DNA of 64,000 nt from Nocardioides phosphati (GCF_014646375.1 NZ_BMNI01000001.1:827949-891948), one strand, 5' to 3'; positions 18,229-27,283 are shown, counted from the first letter of the stretch. Translations and numbers: made by a program. Notes: a model not told the origin generated them from the letters alone.

Positions 18229-19545
18229 TCAGCCGCAGAGGGGCCGCTTCAGCTTCGACAGCGGCACGGCGGCTGCCATCGCCCTGTAGCCCGCGGCGCT
18301 GAAGTGCAGGTGGTCTCCGCCGTCGTACGCCGGGAGGATGCGCGAGGGCTGCGCCGGGTCGCGCACCGCCTTGTCGAAGTCGATGACGCCGTCGGCGAGG
18401 TGCTGACCACGGATCCACGTGTTGACCGCCAGCCGGGCCGGCTCGCCGAGTGCGCCGTACGCCGGCGGCTGGAGGGCCCCAGCCATCGGCGTGAGCGTGC
18501 CGATGAGGACGCGCAGCCCGCGTGCGTGCGCGGCCTCGATCGCCCGCGTGTAGCCGGCGACGAGCGCGTCACGGCTCGCGTAGGTCTGGCCGATGTCGTT
18601 GATTCCCTCGAGCAGGATGAGCGTCGTCGCGCCGGAGCGGCTGAGGGCGTCGCGGCCGAGGCGCGAGAGGCCCGAGGGACCGAAGACGGGCACGATCGCG
18701 TCCTTGAGCAGCATGTTGCCGGAGATGGCGGCGTTGGCCACGGAGAAGGGCAGGCCGGCCGCGGCGATCCGGTTGGCGAGCTGGTCCGGATAGCTGGCGA
18801 AGGCGTCGATGTTGGCGGCCGAGAGCACGAACGGAAGGACCTCGGCCTGCGTGCCGTCGGTGATCGAGTCGCCCATGGTCACGACCGCTCCGGTCGAGCG
18901 AGGGGCCAGCACGTCGACGCCGGTGAGGTAGGGGATCGACTGGGGGAGCGTGGGCGCGGTCTTGAGGAGCGGGGTCGGGAAGAAGCCCTGACCGGTGAGC
19001 TGCGCGGTGTGGTTGCCCGTGAGCGGCAGCGTCTGCCACGTGGTCTGCTCGGCGATGCCGTGCTGCGTCGCCGGGCCCGGGGCGCCGACGACGTGGACGC
19101 TGACCAGGAGTCTCTGGAAGCGGGCGAAGGTGATCCGCACCGGATCGCTGAGGACGTCAGCCCCCTTCGGCACGGTGGTGCGCGTGGCGCCGCCGAAGGT
19201 GATCGGGCGCAGTGTGCCCGGTGTGATCGCGGCGCCGGACTGCTGCAGGCCGACCGTCGCGTGGCCGAAGGTCACCGGCGCGATCCCGAACCGGTTGGAG
19301 AGGCGGAAGCGGGCCACGGTGCCCTGCGCGAGGGGCCGGACCTGGATCCGGAACGTCTGCTCCAGCGGAGGCTGGGAGAGCAGGGCGTCCCCGGGCGCGG
19401 CGTACCAGGCGGAGAGCCAGGCCTTCGAGCTGCACGACGGCAGGGCGGCGCCGGCGCCGGCGCCGGTCGTGACGGCGGCCGGCGCGAGGGCGGCGAGGGC
19501 ACTGCCGACGAGGGCGAGGGCGGAGGCGAGGACGACGCGGCGCAT
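18229..19545 (-). CDS. Secreted SGNH/GDSL hydrolase
   Basis: A 438-residue exported esterase-like enzyme. Residues 1-34 form a signal peptide ending near AGAALPSCS. An N-terminal beta-rich region (about 40-205) precedes the SGNH domain, in which block I is VTMGDSITDG (near residue 227), block III is LLEGINDIGQ and the catalytic Asp/His is GGDHLHFSAAGY near the C-terminus. Such enzymes deacylate carbohydrates or lipids outside the cell. It is divergent from a second, unrelated SGNH enzyme gene with 93 bases between the starts. Confidence 0.88.
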   Translation of the reverse strand: MRRVVLASALALVGSALAALAPAAVTTGAGAGAALPSCSSKAWLSAWYAAPGDALLSQPPLEQTFRIQVRPLAQGTVARFRLSNRFGIAPVTFGHATVGLQQSGAAITPGTLRPITFGGATRTTVPKGADVLSDPVRITFARFQRLLVSVHVVGAPGPATQHGIAEQTTWQTLPLTGNHTAQLTGQGFFPTPLLKTAPTLPQSIPYLTGVDVLAPRSTGAVVTMGDSITDGTQAEVLPFVLSAANIDAFASYPDQLANRIAAAGLPFSVANAAISGNMLLKDAIVPVFGPSGLSRLGRDALSRSGATTLILLEGINDIGQTYASRDALVAGYTRAIEAAHARGLRVLIGTLTPMAGALQPPAYGALGEPARLAVNTWIRGQHLADGVIDFDKAVRDPAQPSRILPAYDGGDHLHFSAAGYRAMAAAVPLSKLKRPLCG

Positions 19546-19638
19546 GGTGGGAACAACGAGCCGACCCGGAAGTGGTCACCGTCACGGATCGCGACTTCGC
19601 TCGTTTGCCTCGTGAGGTCATCGAGCTGAGGAGTTCCC

Positions 19639-20502
19639 GTGTTCCGTCGCGTCATCACTGTCGTCGCAGGTCTCGCGTCCGCTGCGGCGGTGGCCGTCGT
19701 CCCGGCCGGGGGTCTCACCGCCGACGCCGCCACCCTGAAGTACGTCGCGATGGGCGACTCCTACAGCGCGGCCTCGGGCGTGCTGCCGCTCGACCTGACC
19801 GCCCCGCCGGAGTGCCTGCGCTCGACCCGCAACTACGGCCACGTCATCGCCGCGGCCAAGGGCTACGCCTACAAGGACGTCACCTGCGGCGCGGCGCAGA
19901 CGAAGGACTTCGCGGGTGCGCAGTACGGCGGCGTCGCCCCGCAGCTCGACGCGATCGACGGCACGACGAACCTGGTCACGATGACGATCGGCGGCAACGA
20001 CAGCGGCGTCTTCATCAACACGATCCTCAAGTGCGGTCAGGCCGGGCTCTCCACCCTCGGCCAGGGCCACCCGTGCCAGACGAAGTACGGCTCGTCGTTC
20101 ACCGACACGATCAAGAACGTCACCTACCCGTCGCTGGTGGCCACGCTCGAGGCGGTGCACGCCAAGGCGCCGGCCGCGCGCGTCGCGATCGTCGGCTACC
20201 CGTGGATCACGCCGGCCACCGGGGGCTGCTTCCTCAAGATGCCGATCGCCTCGGGCGACGTGCCGTACGTCCACAACATCCAGTGGACCCTCAACGATGC
20301 CGTACGCCGGGCGGCGGCGGCGACCGGATCGACGTACGTCGACATGAACGCCGTCTCGACCGGCCACGACGCGTGCAAGGCGTCCGGCGTCCGCTGGATC
20401 GAGCCTGTGCTGACGGGCACGAACCCGGTGATCGTGCACCCCAACGCGCTGGGTGAGTCGAAGATGGCCGCCCAGACCCTTGCGGTGCTCGGTCTCAGCT
20501 GA
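19639..20502 (+). CDS. Secreted SGNH/GDSL lipase-like hydrolase
   Basis: The 287-residue protein has a signal peptide of about 30 residues (VVAGLASAAAVAVVPAGGL, cleavage near ADA). Its catalytic domain has KYVAMGDSYSAASG (block I), TIGGND (block III) and VHPNALGESKMA with the catalytic His. Six cysteines (for example ECLRSTRNYG, DVTCGAAQT, GGCFLKM, DACKASG) fit the disulphide-bonded Streptomyces-type extracellular lipase/esterase subfamily. The GTG at 19639 has GAGGAG six bases upstream. Confidence 0.88.
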   Translation: MFRRVITVVAGLASAAAVAVVPAGGLTADAATLKYVAMGDSYSAASGVLPLDLTAPPECLRSTRNYGHVIAAAKGYAYKDVTCGAAQTKDFAGAQYGGVAPQLDAIDGTTNLVTMTIGGNDSGVFINTILKCGQAGLSTLGQGHPCQTKYGSSFTDTIKNVTYPSLVATLEAVHAKAPAARVAIVGYPWITPATGGCFLKMPIASGDVPYVHNIQWTLNDAVRRAAAATGSTYVDMNAVSTGHDACKASGVRWIEPVLTGTNPVIVHPNALGESKMAAQTLAVLGLS

Positions 20503-20536
20503 CGCGGGTGGGGCGCCGCGGTGGGAGAGTGCGCCC

Positions 20537-20827
20537 ATGGAGCTCCGCCTCGTCCACCGGATCCGCCTCGACGCCAGCGGCGACACCCGTGCGCCGGGTG
20601 GTGCCGTCACGGTCGCCCTCTGCGGCGTCTGGGAGCACGACGGCGACTGCCGCTGGCCGCACCGCACCGACGTCGTGACCCGCGGGGGTGCGCTCGTGGT
20701 CGATGTCAGGGTGACCTGCCCGGCGTCTGACGAGGCAGAGGTCCGTTCACTGGTGCTCGGTGCCCTCGCCGCCGGCGTGCTCGTCGGCCCCGACGGGCGG
20801 CGTACGACGTGGGAGCTGGTGCGGTGA
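20537..20827 (+). CDS. Uncharacterised small protein, 96 aa
   Basis: I do not recognise this family. The protein is a single compact domain of alternating beta-rich segments with cysteines at ALCGVWEHDGDCRWPH and RVTCPASDEAE. The ATG at 20537 is six bases after GAGAGT (20525-20530). Its stop overlaps the GTG start of a GNAT acetyltransferase (GTGA), so the two are probably co-expressed. Confidence 0.65.
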   Translation: MELRLVHRIRLDASGDTRAPGGAVTVALCGVWEHDGDCRWPHRTDVVTRGGALVVDVRVTCPASDEAEVRSLVLGALAAGVLVGPDGRRTTWELVR

Positions 20828-21327
20828 GGCACCGGAAGCCCCGCACGACGGTCGTCATCCGCCGCGCGACCCCGGCCGATGTCGACGGGGTCCTGGCTGT
20901 CGGCCGGGCGACGTGGCCGCCGACGTACGGCCCGCTGGTGGGGGACGCCTACGTCGACCACGTGCTCGCGAGCTGGTGGACGCCGGAGTCGACGCACGCG
21001 TCGATCGAGCGCGGGGTCGTCTGGGTCGCCGACGACGGCGGGGAGGTCGTGGGCATGGCCTCGTACGGCCTCCGCGAGCGCACCGCGACGATCGGGAGGC
21101 TCTACGTCCGGCCGGAGCGACAGCGCGAGGGTGTCGGTGAGGCCTTGTTGGCCAAGGTGCTCGGCGCGGTTGCCGGCACCGCAGACCGGGTGACACTCGC
21201 CTTCATGGACGGCAACGAAGCCGCCCGGCTGTTCTACGGCGCGCGGGGGTTCGTCGAGACGCGTCGGGAGACCGACGCATTGGGTGGCCCGGACGACGTC
21301 TGGATGGAGCTCGACCTCCGGCGTTGA
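20824..21327 (+). CDS. GNAT family N-acetyltransferase
   Basis: A 167-residue acetyltransferase. The acetyl-CoA-binding motif A is LYVRPERQREGVGEALL, followed by NEAARLFYGARGFVETRR, the usual motif B. It transfers an acetyl group from acetyl-CoA to an unknown amine or protein. The GTG at 20824 overlaps the stop of the upstream 96-residue gene by four bases. Confidence 0.85.
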   Translation: MRHRKPRTTVVIRRATPADVDGVLAVGRATWPPTYGPLVGDAYVDHVLASWWTPESTHASIERGVVWVADDGGEVVGMASYGLRERTATIGRLYVRPERQREGVGEALLAKVLGAVAGTADRVTLAFMDGNEAARLFYGARGFVETRRETDALGGPDDVWMELDLRR

Positions 21328-21493
21328 CCAGGTCGGGGCATCCCTGCGCATGACCGGGCGTGCGTCGCAGGAGCTGGCGCGGTGAGGTGTGCTGCTGGGC
21401 TCACCGGTGGTGACCAAAGCCCCGTCCTCGTATGACTGCGTGCCCTGACGAGAGGCGGTGCCGCCGGGCGACCGTGGGAACGAGGTGATGAGG

Positions 21494-21847
21494 ATGACGA
21501 GCCCGCTCCCGCCCATGGTGAAGTCCGACCCTGACGTCCGCCGTGCCTGGTGGTCGCTGGCGGCGTTCATCCCCTCGTTCGTCGCGGCCTCCGTCGCGGG
21601 CGAGGGCCTGCTGGCGGCGCTGGGCCACAGTGGCGACGAGACCGTCCCTCCGGGGGTTGCACTCGCTGCCGGCTTGCCGGCGATTCTCGTCTTCGCGCTG
21701 CCGGCGCTGCTGGTGGGGTTCCTGGGGCGGCGTGCCATCCGCGGAGGACATCCCGAAGGTCGTACGCCGGTGCTGGTCGCGGTCAGTCTCGCGGGGGTGT
21801 TCCTCGCTCTCAACCTGGTCCAGCTGATCGCGGGGCTCGTCTCCTGA
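21494..21847 (+). CDS. Small integral membrane protein of unknown function
   Basis: The 117-residue protein has three hydrophobic segments, about 16-36, 55-77 and 93-113, and a polar N-terminus. I do not recognise the family. The ATG at 21494 is preferred because GAGG at 21482-21485 sits eight bases upstream; the ATG at 21488 is possible. The 166 bases upstream of it (21328-21493) show no gene. Confidence 0.6.
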   Translation: MTSPLPPMVKSDPDVRRAWWSLAAFIPSFVAASVAGEGLLAALGHSGDETVPPGVALAAGLPAILVFALPALLVGFLGRRAIRGGHPEGRTPVLVAVSLAGVFLALNLVQLIAGLVS

Positions 21848-21941
21848 GTCCGTCGCGAGGCGCCGGCGCGCCGTCTTCGGGCATGCGCGTGACGCGATCG
21901 GGCAATGTCCGGGCGACGGCACGCTGACGGAAGGGACCACG

Positions 21942-22112
21942 ATGAGCGGCTACGAGATCGGGCAGTCCGTGCAGGTCAAGGGCAGGGACGGGACGGACAG
22001 CACCGGCACCGTCGTCTCCTGGGACGACACCCGGCAGCAGTACCTCGTCCAGGTCGACGGCGACGAGGGGCAGCACTACTTCGCCGGCGACGAGCTCGCC
22101 ACCGACGCCTGA
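21942..22112 (+). CDS. Small SH3-like barrel protein, 56 aa
   Basis: A short gene with a clear GGAAGGGA ribosome site eight bases before the ATG at 21942. The product reads as a run of short beta strands, with GYEIGQSVQVKGRDG, TGTVVSWDDT and QQYLVQVDGDEG, as in small SH3-like or KOW-type domains such as DUF1918-like proteins. It is acidic and cytosolic. The function is unknown. Codon third positions are G/C-rich, which supports real coding. Confidence 0.6.
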   Translation: MSGYEIGQSVQVKGRDGTDSTGTVVSWDDTRQQYLVQVDGDEGQHYFAGDELATDA

Positions 22113-22139
22113 GCGCGCGACGACTGCAGTTCCGGCGCG

Positions 22140-23390
22140 TCAGAGCTCCGCGCGTCGGCGCGTCAGCCAGGCCTGCTCGGCGGGGTTGCCGGCGAGCTCG
22201 ATCGCCTGCGCATAGGCGTCATCGGCCTCGACCGCGCGCCCCAGGCGACGCAGCAGGTCCGCGCGGGTGGCGTGGAAGGCGTGATAGCCCGTGAGCGCCT
22301 CCGCCAGCGACTCGACCAGCGCGAGCCCGGCCGACGGACCGTCGAGCTCCGCCACCGCGACCGCGCGGTTGAGCGCCACCACGGGCGACGGCGCGACCAC
22401 CATCAGCTGGTCGTAGAGCGCCCGGATCTGCGCCCAGTCGGTCATCGAGACGTCGACGGCGTCGCAGTGCACCGCGTTGATCGCCGCCTGGAGCTGGTAG
22501 GGCCCCGGACGACCGATCGCCAGGCAACGACGCACGAGTGCGTGGCCCTCGTCGATGAGCGCGGCGTCCCACAGCGAACGGTCCTGCGCGTCCAGCGTGA
22601 CCAGGCAGCCGTCGACCACACGCGCAGTCGCCCGCGCCTGCGTGAGCAGCATCAGCGCCAGCAGCCCGAGCGGCTCCGGCGCGTCGGGCAGCAGCGACAC
22701 GACGAGGCGGGTCAGCCGGATCGCCTCGTCGCACAGCTCCGAACGGACGGCCACGGGCGCGGCGGCATCGGGGCCCGCCGTACGGGGGAGGACGCCGGAG
22801 GAGAGGTAGCCCTCGTTGAAGACGAGGTACAGCACTGCCAGTACGCCGGACACGCGCGCCGGCAGGTCGGCTGCAGCCGGCACGCGGTAGGGGATGTGGG
22901 CGGCCGTGATCTTCTTCTTGGCGCGCGTGATGCGCTGCTCCATGGTCCGCTCGGGGACCAGGAAGGCGTGCGCGATCTCGGCGACGGTGAGGCCGCCCAG
23001 CAGCCGCAAGGTGAGGGCGACGCGGTTTTCCAGCGCGAGTGCCGGGTGGCAGCAGGTGAAGACCAGCCGCAGCCGGTCGTCGTCGATCGGACCACCAGGC
23101 TCGGACGCGGAGCCGGCGAGCTGTGTGGCCATGAGCGCTGCCTCCGCTTCCTTCGTGTCGCGCCGGCCTTCACGCCGGATCCGGTCGAGCGCCTTGTTGC
23201 CGGCGACCGTGGTCAGCCACGCGCCGGGGTTGGGTGGGATGCCGTCGACCGGCCACCGCTCGACCGCCACCAGCAGCGCCTCGGACGTCGCGTCCTCCGC
23301 GAGGTCGAGGTCGCCGAGGCGACGGGCGAGGGTGGCCACGACCCGTCCGTGCTCGGCACGGAAGACAGTGGTCAGGTCGACGTCGGACAA
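22140..23390 (-). CDS. ECF42-type RNA polymerase sigma factor with C-terminal TPR-like extension
   Basis: The 416-residue protein has sigma region 2 at about 10-75 (AEDATSEALLVAVERW), region 4 at about 115-165 (LGGLTVAEIAHAFLVPERTMEQRITRAKKKI) and a long C-terminal helical extension with FNEGYLSS and TPR-like repeats, the ECF42 layout. This group has no classical anti-sigma factor; the extension controls activity, and the genes sit beside DGPF/YCII proteins, as here. The start appears to be TTG at 23390, six bases after the DGPF stop, suggesting translational coupling. Related proteins are often annotated SigJ-like or DUF6596. Confidence 0.87.
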   Translation of the reverse strand: MSDVDLTTVFRAEHGRVVATLARRLGDLDLAEDATSEALLVAVERWPVDGIPPNPGAWLTTVAGNKALDRIRREGRRDTKEAEAALMATQLAGSASEPGGPIDDDRLRLVFTCCHPALALENRVALTLRLLGGLTVAEIAHAFLVPERTMEQRITRAKKKITAAHIPYRVPAAADLPARVSGVLAVLYLVFNEGYLSSGVLPRTAGPDAAAPVAVRSELCDEAIRLTRLVVSLLPDAPEPLGLLALMLLTQARATARVVDGCLVTLDAQDRSLWDAALIDEGHALVRRCLAIGRPGPYQLQAAINAVHCDAVDVSMTDWAQIRALYDQLMVVAPSPVVALNRAVAVAELDGPSAGLALVESLAEALTGYHAFHATRADLLRRLGRAVEADDAYAQAIELAGNPAEQAWLTRRRAEL

Positions 23391-23396
23391 GAGCGG

Positions 23397-23762
23397 TCAG
23401 AGACCCTCGGTGTCGCCCTGGAAGGGGCGCACCTCGACCTTGCCCTCGCACGCCTTCGAGCCACGCTGGGCCCAGGCGAGCGCCTCGTCGAGGTCGGCGG
23501 CCTTGATCACCCAGAAGCCACCGAGGAACTCCTTCGACTCCGAGAACGGGCCATCGATGACGAGCGCCTCACCCTTGGTGTTGTCGACGGTCGTCGCCGC
23601 CTCGATCGGCTCGAGGCCGCCGGCGAAGACCCACGATCCGGCGTCCTGCAGCTCCTTGTTGAAGCGGTCGACCGCCTCGAAGACCGGCTGCAGCTCCTCC
23701 ATCGTCTTCGACTCGAAGTCGGCGGTGCCGTCGTGGTGCACGGAGAGCATGTAGAGCGTCAT
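23397..23762 (-). CDS. DGPF/YCII-family protein partner of ECF42
   Basis: A 121-residue YCII-related protein with MTLYMLSVHHDG at the start and the DGPFSESKEFLGGFWVI core that names the DGPF group. It precedes and is probably coupled to the ECF42 sigma gene. Its biochemical role is unknown; in other species such genes are targets of the neighbouring sigma factor. AAAGGA lies about nine bases upstream of the ATG at 23762. Confidence 0.88.
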   Translation of the reverse strand: MTLYMLSVHHDGTADFESKTMEELQPVFEAVDRFNKELQDAGSWVFAGGLEPIEAATTVDNTKGEALVIDGPFSESKEFLGGFWVIKAADLDEALAWAQRGSKACEGKVEVRPFQGDTEGL

Positions 23763-23844
23763 GTCGCTGGTTTCCTTTGCAAGAGGTGGGCGGGTCCATC
23801 CTGCCCTGACACCCACTCCACGAACGCCGTACGCCGGATCCGAC

Positions 23845-23875
23845 AGGCCTTGCAGAAAAATCTGCGGGAAGGCCT
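23845..23875 (-). terminator. Hairpin ending the AIM24 gene
   Basis: AGGCCTT (23845-23851) and AAGGCCT (23869-23875), together with GCAGA/TCTGC inside them, fold into one hairpin with a four-base loop and a GGG bulge. It begins at the AIM24 stop codon and precedes the DGPF promoter region. Confidence 0.55.
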
Positions 23876-24747
23876 CAGCCGCCGTGCGAGTGCGGGGGCA
23901 CGGTCGGCCCCTCGGAGGGCTGGACGATGACGAAGCCCTGCCCGCCGAACGCCACCTGGAACGCCTCACCCGACCCGCGCCCGATCAGTGCACCCGCGGT
24001 CGCCGTCGACCGGATCGACGTCTGGAGGTCGATCGACCAGGCCACGAGCGCGTTCGCGTCGGCGTACGTCGGGGCCTCGGCGGCGTCGAGGACGACGGGG
24101 TCGCCGTCGGTCGTGATGGCGACCCAGCCAGTGCCGCGCAGGGTGGTGTTGAAGAGTCCGCCGGCGACCATGCTGCCGCCCCGGACCCGCTCGACGTTCC
24201 ACGCCAGGTCGGCGGAGAAGGCGAGGACGTTGGAGCCGTTGATGGAGATGCCGCTGTCGTCGAGCTGGAGGAGGTGGACCTGCTTCGCCTCGTCCGCGAG
24301 GAAGACGTCGCCCTGGCCCTCGACGCGCATGAGCGAGAGCCCCTCGCCGGTGAGCGCCTTCTTGAGGAAGCGCGCGGCCCCGCCGCCCTGGTAGGCGAAG
24401 CTGACCGCGCCCTGGTAGGCGACCATCGCGCCCTGGCGGGCCATGAACGGCTCGGCGACGCGGACCCGCAGCAGCTTGGAGTTCTGCAGGGACGGGCCGG
24501 GCGCGGCGGAGGTGCTCTCGCTGTAACGGCCGTCGACGAGGTCGCCGCTGATGCCGCCACGGCCGTGGCCGCCGCCGGTGGGGACGTGCTCGTCGATCGG
24601 CTCCGCGGGCTCGGGAGCGCTCCCGTCCGCCAGCGGGTCGACGGCCTGCACGCCCTCGTCGGCGACGTGCTCGGTCCACGCGTCGCCGCTCCAGTAGCGG
24701 AGCTCGTGCCGGCGGGTCGGGTCGGGAAGCCACTGCGCTGCGGTCAT
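23875..24747 (-). CDS. AIM24 family protein with N-terminal DUF2510
   Basis: The 290-residue protein has a short DUF2510 motif at the N-terminus (QWLPDPTRRHELRYWSGDAWTEHV) and a long AIM24/TRAP-like beta-barrel domain from about residue 80. The latter has FMARQGAMVAYQG, RFLKKALTGEGLSLMRVEG and FLADEAKQVHLLQL. Bacterial AIM24 proteins are of unknown function. It has no signal peptide; DUF2510 proteins are often membrane-associated, but no membrane helix is seen here. The start ATG 24747 is preceded by AAGGCG. Confidence 0.82.
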   Translation of the reverse strand: MTAAQWLPDPTRRHELRYWSGDAWTEHVADEGVQAVDPLADGSAPEPAEPIDEHVPTGGGHGRGGISGDLVDGRYSESTSAAPGPSLQNSKLLRVRVAEPFMARQGAMVAYQGAVSFAYQGGGAARFLKKALTGEGLSLMRVEGQGDVFLADEAKQVHLLQLDDSGISINGSNVLAFSADLAWNVERVRGGSMVAGGLFNTTLRGTGWVAITTDGDPVVLDAAEAPTYADANALVAWSIDLQTSIRSTATAGALIGRGSGEAFQVAFGGQGFVIVQPSEGPTVPPHSHGG

Positions 24748-24776
24748 GCGCCTTGTCTACCGGGCATGATCAACCG

Positions 24777-25436
24777 GTGACCACCCCCCATCCGGCCCAT
24801 GCCGTCGTCCTCTCCGTGAACGTCGGCCAGCCCCGCGCCACCACCGGCTCCCGCGAGGCACGAACGGCGATCGGCAAGGTGCCCGTGTCGGGTCCGGCAC
24901 GCGCCACGCCGTTCGGCCTGCTGGGCGATGCCGTCGGCAGCCCCGACGTGCACGGTGGGGTCGACATGGCCGTCTATGCCTACGCGCGCGAGGACCTCGA
25001 CCGGTGGGCGGCCGAGCTCGGGATCGAGCTCCCCGACGGCTGGTTCGGCGAGAACCTCACGACCTCGGGCATCGACGTCAACGAGGCGCTCGTGGGGGAG
25101 CGGTGGCGGATCGGCGGAGCGCTCTTCGAGGTCGCCAAGGTGCGGATCCCGTGCAACACCTTCCAGATCCGGATCGCCGAGGCGGGCGGCCCGACGCGCG
25201 GCTGGGTCCGGCGCTTCACCGAGGACGCGCGCCCCGGCCCCTACCTCCGCGTGCTCGAGGAGGGCGAGGTGGCGGCCGGCGACGCGATCGAGATCGTCCA
25301 TCGCCCCGACCACGGCGTCACGGTCAGCCACATGTTCCGCGCCCTGACCACCGAGCCGGCACTGCTCCCGGACCTCGCGGCGATCGAGGGGCTCGCCACG
25401 TCGGTCCGGTCCAAGGTCGAGGACTACATCTCCTAG
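24777..25436 (+). CDS. MOSC domain-containing protein (YiiM-like)
   Basis: A 219-residue MOSC protein with VHGGVDMAVYAYAREDLDRW, GWFGENLTTSG and the conserved cysteine in RIPCNTFQIR, followed by FTEDARPGPYLRVLEEGEV. YiiM-type proteins use a molybdenum cofactor to reduce N-hydroxylated compounds; the activity here is inferred. The GTG at 24777 is preceded by CATGAT (24765-24770) with a six-base spacer. A molybdopterin oxidoreductase is also encoded in this window at 58937-61378. Confidence 0.85.
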   Translation: MTTPHPAHAVVLSVNVGQPRATTGSREARTAIGKVPVSGPARATPFGLLGDAVGSPDVHGGVDMAVYAYAREDLDRWAAELGIELPDGWFGENLTTSGIDVNEALVGERWRIGGALFEVAKVRIPCNTFQIRIAEAGGPTRGWVRRFTEDARPGPYLRVLEEGEVAAGDAIEIVHRPDHGVTVSHMFRALTTEPALLPDLAAIEGLATSVRSKVEDYIS

Positions 25437-25463
25437 CGGGTTACCCGGGAGTACGCTGCGCGC

Positions 25464-27272
25464 ATGCCGATCAACCGCGATGCGTCCTTCCTGGACACCA
25501 TGCCGGCCAACGTGGCCATCCAGTTCCTCGACCGGGTGAAGACCTCCGGTCCCCGCGAGGCCTACCGCTTCCCGAGCACCGACGGATGGGAGTCGGTGAC
25601 CTGGCAGCAGGCCGGCGACCGCGTCCGCAAGCTCGCCGCGGGCCTCATCTCCCTGGGCATCGAGCCCGAGCAGCGTGTCGGCATCCTGTCCGGCACGCGC
25701 TACGAGTGGATCCTCGCCGACCTCGCGATCATGTGCGCGGGCGCGGCGACGACCACCGTCTACCCGTCCACCGGCGGCGAGGACACGGCGTACATCCTGG
25801 CCGACTCGGGCAGCCGCCTCCTCTTCGCCGAGGACGAGGGCCAGATCGCCAAGGTCGCGGCGCACCGCGCCGAGATGCCGGAGCTCACGACCATCGTGAC
25901 GCTGACCGGTCCGAGCTCCGAGGGCGTGCTGAGCCTCGCCGACCTCGAGGCGAAGGGCGCCGACTACCTGGCCAAGCACCCGAACGTCATCGACGAGATG
26001 GCCGCTGCGATCCCGGCCGACCAGCTGGCCACCCTGATCTACACCTCCGGCACGACCGGCAAGCCCAAGGGCGTCCGCCTGCGCCACAAGGCGTGGGTCT
26101 TCGAGGGCGAGGCGATCAAGTCGCAGGGCATCCTCGGCGAGGACGACCTGCAGTTCCTCTGGCTGCCGATGGCCCACTCGTTCGGCAAGGTGCTGCTCTC
26201 CACGCAGCTCGCCTGCGGCTTCGCCACGGCCATCGACGGCCGTGTCGACAAGATCGTCGACAACCTCGCCGTCATCCGGCCGACGTTCATGGGTGCGGCC
26301 CCGCGCATCTTCGAGAAGGCCTACGGCCGGATCGTCACGACCGTCGCCTCCGAGGGCAAGCAGGGCATCTTCGACAAGGCGTTCGGCGTCGGCCTCAAGG
26401 TCCGCAAGCTGCAGGCCGAGGGCAAGAAGGTCCCGCTGCCGCTCAAGGTCCAGTTCGCACTCTTCGACAAGCTGGTCTTCAGCAAGGTCCGCGCGCGCTT
26501 CGGCGGCCGGATCAAGTTCTTCATCTCCGGCTCTGCCGCGCTCAACCGCGAGGTCGCGGAGTGGTTCAACGCCGCGGGCCTGGTCATCCTCGAGGGCTAC
26601 GGCCTCACCGAGACCTCGGCCGGCGCCTTCGTCAACCACCCCGAGCAGAACAAGATCGGCACCGTCGGCATCCCGTTCCCGGGCTCCGAGGTCCGCATCG
26701 CCAAGGACGGCGAGGTCCTGATCAAGGGCCCCAACGTCATGGAGGGCTACCACAACCTCCCCGAGGCGACCGCCGAGACGCTGGTCGACGGCTGGCTGCA
26801 CACGGGTGACATCGGCGAGCTCGACGCCGACGGCCACCTGCGCATCACCGACCGCAAGAAGGACCTCTTCAAGACCTCCGGTGGCAAGTACGTCGCGCCG
26901 TCGTCGATCGAGTCGCAGTTCAAGGCGATCTGCCCGTACGTCGCCAACATGCTGGTGCACGGCAACGAGCGGAACTTCGTCTCGGCGCTGATCACCCTCG
27001 ACCCCGACCTGATCGCCGACTGGGCCAAGGAGAACGGCCTCGGTGGCAAGTCGTACGCCGAGATCGTCACCTCCGACGCCTGCCAGACGATGGTCCAGGG
27101 CTACGTCGACGAGCTCAACGCCCGCCTCAACCGCTGGGAGACGATCAAGAAGTTCGTCGTCCTCGACCGCGACTTCTCGATCGAGGGTGGCGAGCTCACG
27201 CCGTCGCTCAAGGTGAAGCGGAAGGTCGTCGAGACCAACAACAAGGAACTGATCGACGCGCTCTACAGCTGA
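25464..27272 (+). CDS. Long-chain acyl-CoA synthetase (AMP-dependent ligase)
   Basis: The 602-residue adenylate-forming enzyme activates fatty acids to acyl-CoA. The phosphate-binding loop is YTSGTTGKPKGVRL near residue 193. Adenine and hinge motifs GYGLTETSAG and WLHTGDIGELDADGHLRITDRKKDLFKTSGGKYV are complete. It is soluble with no signal peptide. The ATG at 25464 lies six bases after TACGCT (25452-25457). A strong hairpin ends it. A role in feeding the fatty-acid modification genes elsewhere in the window is only conjecture. Confidence 0.92.
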   Translation: MPINRDASFLDTMPANVAIQFLDRVKTSGPREAYRFPSTDGWESVTWQQAGDRVRKLAAGLISLGIEPEQRVGILSGTRYEWILADLAIMCAGAATTTVYPSTGGEDTAYILADSGSRLLFAEDEGQIAKVAAHRAEMPELTTIVTLTGPSSEGVLSLADLEAKGADYLAKHPNVIDEMAAAIPADQLATLIYTSGTTGKPKGVRLRHKAWVFEGEAIKSQGILGEDDLQFLWLPMAHSFGKVLLSTQLACGFATAIDGRVDKIVDNLAVIRPTFMGAAPRIFEKAYGRIVTTVASEGKQGIFDKAFGVGLKVRKLQAEGKKVPLPLKVQFALFDKLVFSKVRARFGGRIKFFISGSAALNREVAEWFNAAGLVILEGYGLTETSAGAFVNHPEQNKIGTVGIPFPGSEVRIAKDGEVLIKGPNVMEGYHNLPEATAETLVDGWLHTGDIGELDADGHLRITDRKKDLFKTSGGKYVAPSSIESQFKAICPYVANMLVHGNERNFVSALITLDPDLIADWAKENGLGGKSYAEIVTSDACQTMVQGYVDELNARLNRWETIKKFVVLDRDFSIEGGELTPSLKVKRKVVETNNKELIDALYS

Positions 27273-27283
27273 GTCAGCCACCT

